DNA of 64,000 bases from CAMDTE01 sp964504345. Its GTDB lineage: Bacteria > Bacteroidota > Bacteroidia > Flavobacteriales > Schleiferiaceae. How positions within the stretch are numbered: position 1 is the stretch's first letter; the number at the start of each line of letters is the position of its first letter. The position numbers were made by a program, and so were the translations under genes. Positions 8,932 through 17,314 of the stretch are shown here, piece after piece. The stretch covers positions 248,001 through 312,000 of the forward strand of contig CAZDDX010000002.1 of NCBI GenBank assembly GCA_964504345.1, read 5' to 3'. Below the pieces are notes generated by a model. It saw nothing but the letters and a program-made list of their open reading frames with translations, made no database searches and had not been told where the DNA came from.

Positions 8932-9924
8932 TTACTTTTTGGGTACCGACGGCTGCACCAAGTTGGCCAAGGCGTCCAAACGCGGGCTGATGATGATTTC
9001 CGTGCGTCGGTTCTTGGCTTTGTTTTCCGGGGTGTCGTTGGGCACCAGCGGTTGGAACTCTCCACGTCCTGCAGCGCTGACGCGCGCCGCATCCACTCCC
9101 TTTCCCGTCAAAATCTTGGTCACGGCGGTAGCCCGCATCACGGACAAATCCCAGTTGTCCAAAACTTGTCCGGCACCGCGGTAGGCATCGTTGTCTGTGT
9201 GGCCTTCCACCTCTATCCGAACGTCCTTGTTGGACGCAAGCACCTTGGCCAATCGCTCCAAGGCCAGGCGCCCTTTGTCTTGTACGGTCCAACTTCCGCT
9301 GTTGAACAACAGGGAGTTGTCCATAGACACGTACACTTTTCCGTTTTTCAGAGACACCGTAAGACCTTGGCCTTGGAAACCCAGGAGGGCGTCTGCCACG
9401 CTCTTCTGAACGTAGAGCACCAAGGAATCCTTGCGCGCAATCTCAGACTCCAATTCCAACACCCGTCGCTCGCGGGCCTGCAGGGCAACAGCTACTTCCT
9501 CCAAGCGCGCTTGTTCGGCCTTGAGGGCTTCTTCCTTTTGCTCCAACTCAGACTGCAGGCGTTCCATGCGGACCAACATGGCCTTTGTTTCGTTCAAATT
9601 CGCTGAACTCAGCCGGTCTTTGTTCTTGGTGAGGTAGTCAAAATTAGCTTCCAAATCGGTCAGCGAACGACGCGTTTTGCGAACATCGGAGGCCAAACGA
9701 GCGGTGTCTTCTTGAAGGGTTGTGGCCAATTGCTGCGCGGTGCGCAGATTGGATTGGGTTTCCGTCAGGCGTATTTGAAGTGCGTCGGACTGCGTGCGCA
9801 ACGCGTCGTTTTCGGTTTGCAAAACCTCTGCGCGGGTTTGCAATTCAGTATGCACCGCGGGTGCAACACACGCCGTTGCGGCAAGGGCGATCAAGGCGCT
9901 TGAAAACAGTCGGAAGTAATTCAT
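8932..9924 (-). CDS. OmpA-family lipoprotein with long coiled coil
   Basis: This is a 330-residue envelope protein. A lipobox (ATACVAP) near residue 19 follows a short signal. Residues about 30-175 form a heptad-rich coiled coil (LQTENDALRTQ, then LQSELEQKEEAL). The C-terminal OmpA domain carries the peptidoglycan-binding core VEGHTDN, the segment NWDLSVMRA and NRRTEI. It probably anchors or spaces the outer membrane and peptidoglycan. It is flanked by radA (convergent) and by exonuclease III upstream on the same strand. Confidence 0.88.
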   Translation of the reverse strand: MNYFRLFSSALIALAATACVAPAVHTELQTRAEVLQTENDALRTQSDALQIRLTETQSNLRTAQQLATTLQEDTARLASDVRKTRRSLTDLEANFDYLTKNKDRLSSANLNETKAMLVRMERLQSELEQKEEALKAEQARLEEVAVALQARERRVLELESEIARKDSLVLYVQKSVADALLGFQGQGLTVSLKNGKVYVSMDNSLLFNSGSWTVQDKGRLALERLAKVLASNKDVRIEVEGHTDNDAYRGAGQVLDNWDLSVMRATAVTKILTGKGVDAARVSAAGRGEFQPLVPNDTPENKAKNRRTEIIISPRLDALANLVQPSVPKK

Positions 9925-9928
9925 GGAT

Positions 9929-9936
9929 CAAAGATA
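9929..9936 (-). promoter_or_regulatory. -7 box touching the start of the OmpA-like gene
   Basis: The minus strand reads TATCTTTG, a perfect TAnnTTTG, followed by four bases and the ATG at 9924. A start point about 5-7 bases downstream of the box would fall at the ATG, implying a leaderless message. Confidence 0.45.
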
Positions 9937-9955
9937 AACAAACGTTGCGGGTAGA

Positions 9956-10720
9956 TCATTGGCCGGACCACTCCGCCCGCACGGGGCAGTGATCGGAGAG
10001 GAGCGCCAGTGGAAGGTGCCTGCAATCTTGCAACTTTTGGGCCAAAGAGGGAGCCAGCCACGCGTAGTCTATGCGCCAACCGGCATTGCGCTCGCGAGCC
10101 CCGCCGTAGGCAGACCACCACGTGAAGGCGTGTGCCGCTTGTGGATGCAGTGCGCGAAAACCGTCCACCCAACCGGCAGCCGCCCATTGGTCCATCCAGG
10201 CCGATTCCTCCGCGTTGAAGCCCGGAATGCCCCACATTCGTGCGGGATTGTGGATGTCCAACGGGCCGTGGCACACGTTGAAATCGCCCAAAACGGCGGT
10301 AGGCTGTTCCAACCAGCCGCGTTTTTCCGATACGGTGGCAAAATCGGTCAAAAAGTCCAACTTAGCTCCTTGGCGCTCCACTGAAGAAGATCCGCTGGGA
10401 AAGTAGGCAGATACCACCCGAGTTGTTCCCCATCGGGCCTCCAAAACCCGCCCCTCGGCGTCCCACCGATCCACACCCATGCCCGGCAAAACCTCATCCG
10501 CGGGCAATTTCGACCACAGTGCTGTGCCGCTGTAGCCCTTGCGCTCGGCCGGAAAAAACTGCCAATGGCCGTTTTCCAATAACTCCGCGGGCACCTGCTC
10601 AGGCAGCGCACGAACCTCCTGAAAAGCGATTACATCTGCCTGTAAAGCAGACATCCACGCCGCCAACCCCTTCCGTTTGGCGGCGCGGATGCCGTTTAAA
10701 TTCAGGGTTGCGACCCGCAC
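9956..10720 (-). CDS. xth: Exodeoxyribonuclease III
   Basis: This is an AP endonuclease and 3'-5' exonuclease of base-excision repair, in the endonuclease/exonuclease/phosphatase superfamily. The 254-residue protein has the expected metal and catalytic motifs in order: LNLNGIRAA at the start, QEVRAL near residue 36, YFPSGSS near 107, GDFNVCH near 146 and a terminal SDHCPV. WRIDYAW matches the usual RIDY motif. It starts 10 bp after the upstream coiled-coil gene stops, so the two are probably co-transcribed. Confidence 0.95.
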   Translation of the reverse strand: MRVATLNLNGIRAAKRKGLAAWMSALQADVIAFQEVRALPEQVPAELLENGHWQFFPAERKGYSGTALWSKLPADEVLPGMGVDRWDAEGRVLEARWGTTRVVSAYFPSGSSSVERQGAKLDFLTDFATVSEKRGWLEQPTAVLGDFNVCHGPLDIHNPARMWGIPGFNAEESAWMDQWAAAGWVDGFRALHPQAAHAFTWWSAYGGARERNAGWRIDYAWLAPSLAQKLQDCRHLPLALLSDHCPVRAEWSGQ

Positions 10721-10730
10721 CGGGCCTTCC

Positions 10731-11603
10731 TCAGTTCAGAACCACCTTGGCCTCACCCAACTTGCGGCCCTCCGAGAAGAGCTCCAAAGTGTAGGCGCCT
10801 TTGGCCAATGTTGATTTTACGTCCATCGAAGCGCACGCCTGGGTAGCATCGCCGTTGAAACTCAACTCAGACTTGCTGGAGAACAACTGCTCCTTGCCGT
10901 CCACGGTAAAGGAGTTGTCACCCGAACCGGCCAATACGCGATTTTCCGGAGTGTTCACGCGGAAATAAACGGTGTGGTTGCCCTTTTTGGCCAACGCATT
11001 CGCGCCCACCGTAAAGCAAACTTTGAATCGATTCACTTTGCCGGCGGCCGTGGATTCCTTTTCATCGCCGGATTTCTTCACCACCATGCCCATGCCTTCG
11101 ATGCCCGACAACTTCAAGCGAGCGCCTTCGGCGCGGTCCTTGGACAACCGATCGTTGGTCTGGGTCAACTCCTCGTTCTTGGTACGTTCCTTGGAGAATT
11201 CGCCTTCTAAATTGACTTTCTCGGTGTTCAGAACTCCATAAGCGCGGTTGACGCTGTCCACCTGCCCGCGTAAACGGTCTACTGTTTTGCGCAAAGTGGC
11301 AACTTGGGTGCGCAATTCCGCCATGGCGCGTGTGTTGGTGGCGTTGGTGCTTTTGGCTTTGGCGATCAAATCGTTCAAACGAGCCGTCTCGTCCAAGATG
11401 TACGAATTCAGGGAGTCGTTCTGGGTGGTTTGCGCCATCAAATCGGCCTTGGCATCTTCCAATTGACTGATCAACAACTCTTTGTCCGAGGTAATCACCT
11501 GGACTTCGGTCTTGGTGTTGTACAGTTGGTAGGCCAGTACCGCTACAACCAAAAGCAAAATGCCAATGATGGCTTTTGCCGTGTTAGACGTTTTTCCGCT
11601 CAT
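10731..11603 (-). CDS. Hypothetical membrane-anchored coiled-coil protein
   Basis: This 290-residue protein has a single N-terminal transmembrane helix (residues about 11-26). A long coiled coil follows to about residue 160 (Lys/Glu/Gln-rich heptads). The globular C-terminal part is beta-rich, with segments such as VCFTVGANALA and GAYTLELFSEG. The layout suggests a periplasm-facing structural protein tethered to the inner membrane. The family is common among Bacteroidota but has no assigned function that I can name. It is the first gene of a likely two-gene unit with xth and has a good -7 box upstream. Confidence 0.75.
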   Translation of the reverse strand: MSGKTSNTAKAIIGILLLVVAVLAYQLYNTKTEVQVITSDKELLISQLEDAKADLMAQTTQNDSLNSYILDETARLNDLIAKAKSTNATNTRAMAELRTQVATLRKTVDRLRGQVDSVNRAYGVLNTEKVNLEGEFSKERTKNEELTQTNDRLSKDRAEGARLKLSGIEGMGMVVKKSGDEKESTAAGKVNRFKVCFTVGANALAKKGNHTVYFRVNTPENRVLAGSGDNSFTVDGKEQLFSSKSELSFNGDATQACASMDVKSTLAKGAYTLELFSEGRKLGEAKVVLN

Positions 11604-11619
11604 AATCGACTATTTTGCC

Positions 11620-11628
11620 GCAAATGTA
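11620..11628 (-). promoter_or_regulatory. -7 box for the coiled-coil gene and xth
   Basis: The minus strand reads TACATTTGC, a perfect TAnnTTTG, 16 bases before the ATG at 11603. It lies in the 82-bp gap between divergent genes. Confidence 0.5.
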
Positions 11629-11685
11629 CCGCATTTCTTGGTGCGCTGCATCCCTATTCTCCCCTAAATCAATCGTTTCTGTCCC

Positions 11686-12387
11686 GTGAAACCGCTCTTG
11701 TCTCCCAACTTGCCCGCGCTCCGCGCCCGCGCCCACTCCCTTATTCAGGGGATGGGAACCGCTGTTGTTCCTGCCTCGTGCCCTGCGTGCAGCTTCCTCC
11801 CGTTGCCTCCAAACGCCCCGTGGTGCACCCGGTGCGACGATGCACTCCCGTGGAGGCCGTTGGCTGCCGGGCCGCCGTCTGCGCTACTCACCCCCCTGCG
11901 GGCGGCCTTGGACTTCCGGGCGGGCCCCACCCGAACGCTGCTCCACCACTTGAAGTACCGCAACAGACCCGAGCTGGCCTTTGCCTTGGGCCAAGCAGCA
12001 GCGCGTCGGTTTGCCCCTCCTCCGGCAAATGCCCGGCTCGTCCCCGTGCCCATCACCCCAAATAAATTAAAACGTCGGGGGTACAACCAAGCCGAACGTT
12101 TTGCTGCCGGATTGGCATCCGTTTGGCACCTGCCGGTAGACCAATCGGTGTTGGTTCGACGCGTTCAGCACCAATCACTTACGGAATTGGATCGCTCCAC
12201 CCGTCTTCAGGAAGCACAAGTTGCCTTTTCTTTGGCGGACGGCGCCCAAAACCGAGCATCGGGCGAGCACTGGGTTTTGGTGGACGATACCTTGACCACA
12301 GGAGCAACCCTGCACGCCTGCGCGGTGGCTTTGACCCGGATACGGCCCAGCGGTGTGGAAGGATTCTGTGCTGCCTGGGCACCTTAG
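11686..12387 (+). CDS. ComF-family phosphoribosyltransferase-like protein
   Basis: This 233-residue protein resembles ComF/GntX, a family linked to DNA uptake in competent bacteria. It has an N-terminal zinc-binding cluster (CPAC ... CTRC) and the conserved FRAGPTRTLLHHLKYR region. The segment VPITPNKLKRRGYNQAE follows, then a phosphoribosyltransferase PRPP loop VLVDDTLTTGAT near residue 205. The role here is inferred from the family; no other competence gene is in the window. The start at GTG 11686 (encoded KPLLSPNLPAL) follows the divergent promoter region. Confidence 0.85.
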   Translation: MKPLLSPNLPALRARAHSLIQGMGTAVVPASCPACSFLPLPPNAPWCTRCDDALPWRPLAAGPPSALLTPLRAALDFRAGPTRTLLHHLKYRNRPELAFALGQAAARRFAPPPANARLVPVPITPNKLKRRGYNQAERFAAGLASVWHLPVDQSVLVRRVQHQSLTELDRSTRLQEAQVAFSLADGAQNRASGEHWVLVDDTLTTGATLHACAVALTRIRPSGVEGFCAAWAP

Positions 12388-12420
12388 CGCTGGATCGCAA
12401 CAACTTTACTTGGGGATTCG

Positions 12421-13647
12421 ATGCAGGACTTTTCGAGTACCTTTGAACTTGTGCGCATTCGCTCCTCTTTCCTGACCACCGCGGCCGCCGCAGCTGCTGG
12501 GTTCCTAGCCCTGCACGGCTGTGCCTTGCCGGCCGCTCCAACCGGCGGTCCCAAAGACGAGACCCCACCCCAAATTACCCAATCGGAACCTGCCCACACC
12601 CAAGTTCGGGTCAGCCCCCAAGAAATTCGCATCCAGTTCGATGAGTTCGTGGCCTTGGGGAGCAACGGCGGCAGGCCCATCTCCTCCCCTCCCTTGCCCG
12701 GCACGGTACGCGTAACCCTTCAAGGCAAATCCGCGCGGATCCGTTGGGACGGCGGTCCACTTTTGCCCGACGCCACCTATTCCTTGGCACTGGGAGGTTG
12801 CTTCAAAGACATCACCGAAGGCAACCTGTTGCCCGCCACCGCCCTGGTTTTCGCCACTGGAAATCAATTGGACTCCTTGTACTGGGCCGGTTACCTGCGC
12901 GACGCCCGCTCCGGGAAGCCGTTGGCCGATTGGGCCGTCGGGCTTTGGCCCGCCGACGCCCCGGATTCCGCCGCTTACCTGGGCCTGCCCCGCTACACCT
13001 CACGCACGGACGACGACGGTCGGTTTGCGTTAAATTATTTGCCCGCCGGGCCATTTCGCCTGCTGGCCTTCGAAGATGCCGACGGCAATTCCAAGGTCAA
13101 CCAAGGCGAAAAACCGCGTTGGGCTTGGGAAGTCAACCCCATTGCCCCGCGTTCCACCCTGGATTCCTCACAAACAAGCACGTTGTGGGCCGTACCGCTC
13201 GCGGCGACGGACAGCGTTGCGCCGTGGCCCAACGGCCTGGACCCGGAAAAGTACGGAACAGTTCGACTGAAATTGACCCCAAGCCCAATCACCTTGGCCA
13301 ACCACCCCGTGGTGGAATGGACGGATGCCGCCGGCGTGGTGCGCTGGACGCGCCGCCTGTCTGCTCCTTTGGATACGGTCTTCAGCAACATCGTGCCCGG
13401 CCGAAGCTCGCTGCGCGTCTACTTGGACCGGAACCAAGACGGAGCCTATTCGCCCGGGGACTTTTGGCTGGGTCAACAACCGGAACGGGGTTGGGACGGT
13501 CCAACCGTAGAAGCAAAAGCCAATTGGGAAACGGAAACCGTTTGGGACCTCACCGAGGCAGCGTCAAGTCCCGAACGTCCTGCAAAAAAGGCAGCTTCCG
13601 ACGGATCTCGTGCAGGGGTTCCGGACGCACTTCGACGACGACGCTAA
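12421..13647 (+). CDS. Ig-like (SbsA-type) domain lipoprotein
   Basis: This is a 408-residue predicted lipoprotein. A signal with an Ala run (residues 20-28) leads to a lipobox cysteine (LHGCALP). PTGGPKDETPP then introduces a bacterial Ig-like domain of the type widespread in Bacteroidota surface proteins. Later parts resemble carboxypeptidase-regulatory folds (TSRTDDDGRFALNYLPAG). The last 30 or so residues are Ala/Arg/Ser-rich and look unlike the rest. Their DNA overlaps the 3' end of the convergent nitrilase gene by 98 bp, suggesting the stop codon was once nearer. The function is unknown, probably envelope-associated. Confidence 0.8.
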   Translation: MQDFSSTFELVRIRSSFLTTAAAAAAGFLALHGCALPAAPTGGPKDETPPQITQSEPAHTQVRVSPQEIRIQFDEFVALGSNGGRPISSPPLPGTVRVTLQGKSARIRWDGGPLLPDATYSLALGGCFKDITEGNLLPATALVFATGNQLDSLYWAGYLRDARSGKPLADWAVGLWPADAPDSAAYLGLPRYTSRTDDDGRFALNYLPAGPFRLLAFEDADGNSKVNQGEKPRWAWEVNPIAPRSTLDSSQTSTLWAVPLAATDSVAPWPNGLDPEKYGTVRLKLTPSPITLANHPVVEWTDAAGVVRWTRRLSAPLDTVFSNIVPGRSSLRVYLDRNQDGAYSPGDFWLGQQPERGWDGPTVEAKANWETETVWDLTEAASSPERPAKKAASDGSRAGVPDALRRRR

Positions 13648-14398
13648 TCGCCTCGTTCCGGGGTACCTCCGCGACGCTCTCTCCCATAGGGTTCCAAACT
13701 CCACTGGCACCGCTGTGCGCCACCCCTTGGTGGTCTGCCCCTACTCGGTTCAACCCCAACACATAACCCTGATTCTCTATAGCGCGTGCCGGCAGCAGGG
13801 CCTCCCAATGGGCAATGCGGCGGTCGGGCCAATTGGCCACAAAACACAGCAAATCGTAGTCCGCCCGATCCGCTTGGGCGGGCCAAGAATTCCGGTACGA
13901 CTCCGGAAAGCGCAAGTCGTAGCAAACCGCAGCCGCCAAACGCCACCCCTTCCACTCCAAACGCAGCGGTTGGTTGCCGGCCACAAAGTGGCGGTCTTCG
14001 CCGGCAAGGCCAAAGAGGTGCATCTTGTCCGCGCTGTGCACGGTGCCGTCGGGAAAAACAGCGAACAAACGGTTGGCAAAACGGAAGTCCACCGGATTCA
14101 ACCGAACCACCAACGAAGTCAAAAAAACCGCACCGGATTCCCGCGCCCAAGCCTGAAAAAGCGGAAGGTAGGGCGCTCCAGAGGCGTCGGAATCCACGCG
14201 CGCCAATTCCTCCGCGCCGGTCAAGAAACCGGTGGTGGCCATTTCCGGAAACACGTGGAGGTCTGCGGGTGGCGCTGTGCGCCAAGCACGCTCCATCGCG
14301 GCCAAATTGGCCGCCGGATCGTTCCAAACCAAGTCCATTTGGTGCATTCCCACGCGAAGCGGGGATGCGGGCTGGGTAGGATTGGGGTTGTGGGGCAT
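13550..14398 (-). CDS. Nitrilase-family amidohydrolase (omega-amidase-like)
   Basis: This is a 282-residue carbon-nitrogen hydrolase. The catalytic triad is visible: Glu in VFPEMATTGF, Lys in DKMHLF and Cys in VCYDLRFPE. The arrangement and the FANWPD segment resemble omega-amidases (YafV/Nit2 group), which hydrolyse alpha-keto-omega-amides such as 2-oxoglutaramate. Substrate assignment is by family only. The start is at ATG 14398; a downstream start near residue 17 (VGMHQMD) would remove a Pro/Asn-rich tail. The 3' end overlaps the lipoprotein gene on the other strand. Confidence 0.87.
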   Translation of the reverse strand: MPHNPNPTQPASPLRVGMHQMDLVWNDPAANLAAMERAWRTAPPADLHVFPEMATTGFLTGAEELARVDSDASGAPYLPLFQAWARESGAVFLTSLVVRLNPVDFRFANRLFAVFPDGTVHSADKMHLFGLAGEDRHFVAGNQPLRLEWKGWRLAAAVCYDLRFPESYRNSWPAQADRADYDLLCFVANWPDRRIAHWEALLPARAIENQGYVLGLNRVGADHQGVAHSGASGVWNPMGESVAEVPRNEAISVVVEVRPEPLHEIRRKLPFLQDVRDLTLPR

Positions 14399-14425
14399 AG
14401 CGGTTTCTGTGCGCCGAAGTTAGGG

Positions 14426-15106
14426 TTATTCGGCGTCCTCCAACTCGTCCAGCAACCAACCCACATGCTTGATGAGGAGTCGGGCTTGGTCCGGATTGGT
14501 GCCGTCGTAGTAGCCGCGGATGCGGCCCTTGCCGTCAATCAGAGCCAGATTCTCGGTGTGGATGAAACTGTGTTCGTCCCACGTTTGCCCTTCTTCCATT
14601 ACCGCGAAGTACTTGGTTCGCGCGAGCCGATTGATCTCCGAATAGGGGCCCGTCAACAGCCACCACCGCTTGGGGTCCACGCCGTTGGCTTCCGCGTATT
14701 TCGCCAAAACCGGCACGGAATCGGCTTCCGGCGTAACGGAGTGGCTCAGCAACTGAACCCGCGGATCATCCGCGTAGGCAGACTGAATCAGGCGCATGTT
14801 TTGGGCCATGTCCACGCAAATGCTTTGGCACGATGTGAAGAAAAAGTTCGCTACCACAATGCGGTTGGCTACGTCTTGGTGCGTTCGCACGGTGCCTGAT
14901 TGATCCGTCAATTTCCACGCGCCAACGGTGTGGTTCATGCCCTGACCCTCCAGCGAATCCGCCACCACGGCCGGGTTCAAATCCGAGGGCGACAAAACCG
15001 GCAGTTGCTGTTTGGGGCGGAGCAAATAGTAGCCCCAAACCACTCCCACCAAAAAGACTACCGCCAACGCGGCCAATCGAATGCGCTCACTCGTTTTTCG
15101 GTCCAT
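14426..15106 (-). CDS. SCO1/SenC family copper chaperone
   Basis: This is a 226-residue membrane-anchored thioredoxin-fold protein. There is one N-terminal helix (LAALAVVFLVGVVWGYYLL), a copper-binding CxxxC motif (SCQSICVDM) and the conserved distal histidine in FIHTENLALID. SCO proteins deliver copper to the CuA site of cytochrome oxidase or act as thiol reductants. It is transcribed away from mbnP-mbnH-HMA-TonB receptor, so the divergent pair forms a copper-themed locus. A perfect TAnnTTTG box is 30 bp upstream, overlapping an 18-bp palindrome. Confidence 0.92.
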   Translation of the reverse strand: MDRKTSERIRLAALAVVFLVGVVWGYYLLRPKQQLPVLSPSDLNPAVVADSLEGQGMNHTVGAWKLTDQSGTVRTHQDVANRIVVANFFFTSCQSICVDMAQNMRLIQSAYADDPRVQLLSHSVTPEADSVPVLAKYAEANGVDPKRWWLLTGPYSEINRLARTKYFAVMEEGQTWDEHSFIHTENLALIDGKGRIRGYYDGTNPDQARLLIKHVGWLLDELEDAE

Positions 15107-15120
15107 ACTTGGCGTGGTTG

Positions 15121-15138
15121 TTGCTATATTTATAGCAA
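15121..15138. promoter_or_regulatory. Perfect 18-bp palindrome in the SCO1/mbnP divergent promoter
   Basis: TTGCTATA-TT-TATAGCAA is a perfect inverted repeat (8-bp arms, 2-bp centre) in the 42-bp gap between SCO1 and mbnP. It overlaps the SCO1 -7 box and a near-consensus box facing mbnP, so a regulator bound here could control both directions. Which regulator binds is unknown. Part of the symmetry could simply come from two facing A/T-rich promoter boxes. Confidence 0.45.
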
Positions 15139-15143
15139 ATATA
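15136..15143 (-). promoter_or_regulatory. -7 box of the SCO1 gene
   Basis: The minus strand reads TATATTTG, a perfect match to TAnnTTTG, 29 bases before the SCO1 ATG. It shares three bases with the 18-bp palindrome. Confidence 0.5.
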
Positions 15144-15148
15144 CGGCC

Positions 15149-15904
15149 GTGAAAAATGCAAACGTTTTGGCCCTAGCGGGCCTCGTGTTCACCGGATTGC
15201 TCAGCAGCTGCGAGCCCAACAATCCGGAAAAAATCTCGTTGGCGCTGCACGTAGAAACCACCTTCGACAATACGCCTGTAGTATTTGACGTCAGTCAGCA
15301 CGTTAACCAGGCAGGCGAAACACTGGTTTTCAAACGCTTAGACTACCTACTCAGCGACTTTACCCTCTTGGGCGGCCCCAACGGAGACGTCGGGATCAAG
15401 GGCTCGTACGCCTTCGTCAACGCAAAAGGCGGTGCCGGACATATTGAGTTGGACTCCATTCCGGTGGGCCAATACACCGGCATCCGGTTCAACATCGGTT
15501 TGGATTCCATGGTAAACCACGGCGACCCCAGCCAGTACGGACCCAGCCATCCGCTCAACCCCAACGTGAACAAATTGCATTGGGACTGGACCGGCGGCTA
15601 CATCTTCACCGCTTTGGAAGGGACCTACAAACACCCGGGCCACCCCGAGTCCGTCTTCCTGTACCACATGGCATTGGACCACAATAAACGCTCCGTGACC
15701 GTGTCCTTTCCGATGGACCTGACCAAGCGGGACAAAATGCTGCATTTGGACTACAACCTGGCGGAAATTTTCCGCAATCCAGCGACTTTCTCCATTGAGG
15801 AAAAGGGGGACTTTAGCCATTCCACCTTCGACAACGGCATCGTAGAGGCGCTCATTGCCAACATGGGCGACGTCTTTACGGCAAAGCATTTGCAAAACAA
15901 ATGA
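15149..15904 (+). CDS. MbnP-like copper-binding protein
   Basis: This is a 251-residue lipoprotein-like protein (signal VLALAGLVFTGLLSSCEPN). It matches the MbnP family: the LHVETTFDNTPV opening, DYLLSDFTL, the HWDWTGGYIFTALEG core and HMALDHNKRSVTV. Family members bind copper and are encoded with a di-heme MauG-like enzyme, MbnH. In studied systems MbnH oxidises a tryptophan of MbnP to kynurenine. The frame is open further upstream, but GTG at 15149 is the only start that leaves a proper signal peptide and avoids overlap with SCO1. The stop overlaps the next start as ATGA. Confidence 0.87.
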   Translation: MKNANVLALAGLVFTGLLSSCEPNNPEKISLALHVETTFDNTPVVFDVSQHVNQAGETLVFKRLDYLLSDFTLLGGPNGDVGIKGSYAFVNAKGGAGHIELDSIPVGQYTGIRFNIGLDSMVNHGDPSQYGPSHPLNPNVNKLHWDWTGGYIFTALEGTYKHPGHPESVFLYHMALDHNKRSVTVSFPMDLTKRDKMLHLDYNLAEIFRNPATFSIEEKGDFSHSTFDNGIVEALIANMGDVFTAKHLQNK

Positions 15905-16974
15905 ACCGCCGCTGGATCGTCCTTGCATCGGTAACCGCACTCGTGGCGGGAATCTCCGCTTGCGAGAAAGAAATCGGTCCGGCTAAAAATTCGACGCCCT
16001 ACACGCTGGAAATTCCCATGGGATTTCCCCAGGCCGCGCCGCCCGCAGACAATCCCCTGACGGTGGAAGGCATTGCCCTGGGCCGAATGCTGTTCTACGA
16101 CCCCATTCTCTCCCGAGACTCCACCCAAAGCTGCTCCAGTTGCCACAACGCGGAATACGGGTTTACGGACTTCGGCAAGAAATACTCCACCGGCATCGAC
16201 GGCATTGAGGGAACCCGCAACTCCATGCCCATCTCCAACCTGCTCTGGCAGTCTGAGTTTTTCTGGGACGGCCGTGTTAAGCGCCTGAACCAGCAGGCCC
16301 TCATGCCCATTGAGGACCCCATTGAGATGCACGAAACGCTCCCGCGCGTAGTGGCCAAACTGAGCCGGCAGCCGCGGTACCAAGAAGCTTTTCGGGCAGC
16401 ATTTGGAACCAAGAAAGCCTCTGCGGAAGGGATTGGGCTGGCCCTGGAGCAGTTTATGCTGACCTTTGTTTCCGGCAACAGCAAGTTTGACCGCGTCATG
16501 CGGGGAACGGAAACCTTTACCGCCGCCGAACAACGCGGATTGCAGCTGTTCAACGGCGAATCCAACCCCAACAACCCCGTGCGCGGCGCGGATTGCTTCC
16601 ACTGCCACGGCGGCAGTTTGTTTTCCAACTTCACCCTGAGCAACAACGGCTTGGATTCGGTGTTTACGGACCGAGGTCTCGGCAAGGTCACGGGGAAAGC
16701 CACCGACGACGGCAAGTTCAAGGTGCCGTCGCTCCGCAACGTTGCGGTGACCTTTCCGTACATGCACGACGGTCGATTCCAAACCCTGCGCCAAGTCATT
16801 GAGCACTACAACACCGACGTAGTTGTGAACTCGCCGAACTTGGATCCGTCCATGATAGGTTTCATACACGGACTGGGCCTGACCCAACAAGATATTTCCG
16901 ATTTGATTGCATTCCTGGAAACCCTGACCGACGAGTCGTACCTAACAAACCCTGCTTATGCTTCGCCTTTCTAA
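15901..16974 (+). CDS. Di-heme cytochrome c peroxidase/MauG family protein (MbnH-like)
   Basis: This is a 357-residue secreted protein with a lipobox-like SACEKE after the signal. Two heme-binding CxxCH motifs are present, CSSCH near residue 79 and CFHCH near residue 234, as in bacterial cytochrome c peroxidases and MauG. Conserved family segments include LGRMLFYDPILS and FKVPSLRNVAVT plus PYMHDGRF. Its position directly after an MbnP gene with an ATGA overlap marks it as the MbnH-type partner rather than a general peroxidase. That partner role is inference from context. Confidence 0.9.
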   Translation: MNRRWIVLASVTALVAGISACEKEIGPAKNSTPYTLEIPMGFPQAAPPADNPLTVEGIALGRMLFYDPILSRDSTQSCSSCHNAEYGFTDFGKKYSTGIDGIEGTRNSMPISNLLWQSEFFWDGRVKRLNQQALMPIEDPIEMHETLPRVVAKLSRQPRYQEAFRAAFGTKKASAEGIGLALEQFMLTFVSGNSKFDRVMRGTETFTAAEQRGLQLFNGESNPNNPVRGADCFHCHGGSLFSNFTLSNNGLDSVFTDRGLGKVTGKATDDGKFKVPSLRNVAVTFPYMHDGRFQTLRQVIEHYNTDVVVNSPNLDPSMIGFIHGLGLTQQDISDLIAFLETLTDESYLTNPAYASPF

Positions 16975-17314
16975 ACTATTCACTACCCTCTTGTTGGTTT
17001 TGGCCGCGTCGTCTTCCGCATGGGCCCAAAAAGTTGAAGTTCGCTTTTGGGTGGACGGCGTCTGCGGCATGTGCGAAGAGCGCATTGAGACCGCGTTGCT
17101 CAACACCAAAGGAGTTTGGGCGGCCGACTGGAACGATAAAACCCACGAGGTGGTGGTGGTCTACAACCCCAAAAAGACCACTGAATTGGCCCTGCACGAG
17201 TCCGTAGCCGCCGTGGGGCACGACACCAAAAAAGCGAAAGCCACGGACGCCGCCTACGCCAAAGTACACGGCTGCTGCAAGTACCGCTCCAAAACCGTTC
17301 GGGACCAGCACTGA
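16958..17314 (+). CDS. Secreted heavy-metal-associated (HMA) domain protein
   Basis: This is a 118-residue protein with a Sec signal (LLLVLAASSSAWAQ) and one HMA domain. The metal-binding loop is GVCGMCEER (CxxC). A second Cys pair and His occur near the C-terminus (VHGCCKYR). It probably holds Cu(I) or a similar soft metal in the periplasm. It overlaps the end of the di-heme gene by 17 bp and shares TGATG with the TonB receptor start, so translation of the cluster looks coupled. Small HMA proteins often accompany this receptor type in Bacteroidota. Confidence 0.88.
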   Translation: MLRLSKLFTTLLLVLAASSSAWAQKVEVRFWVDGVCGMCEERIETALLNTKGVWAADWNDKTHEVVVVYNPKKTTELALHESVAAVGHDTKKAKATDAAYAKVHGCCKYRSKTVRDQH

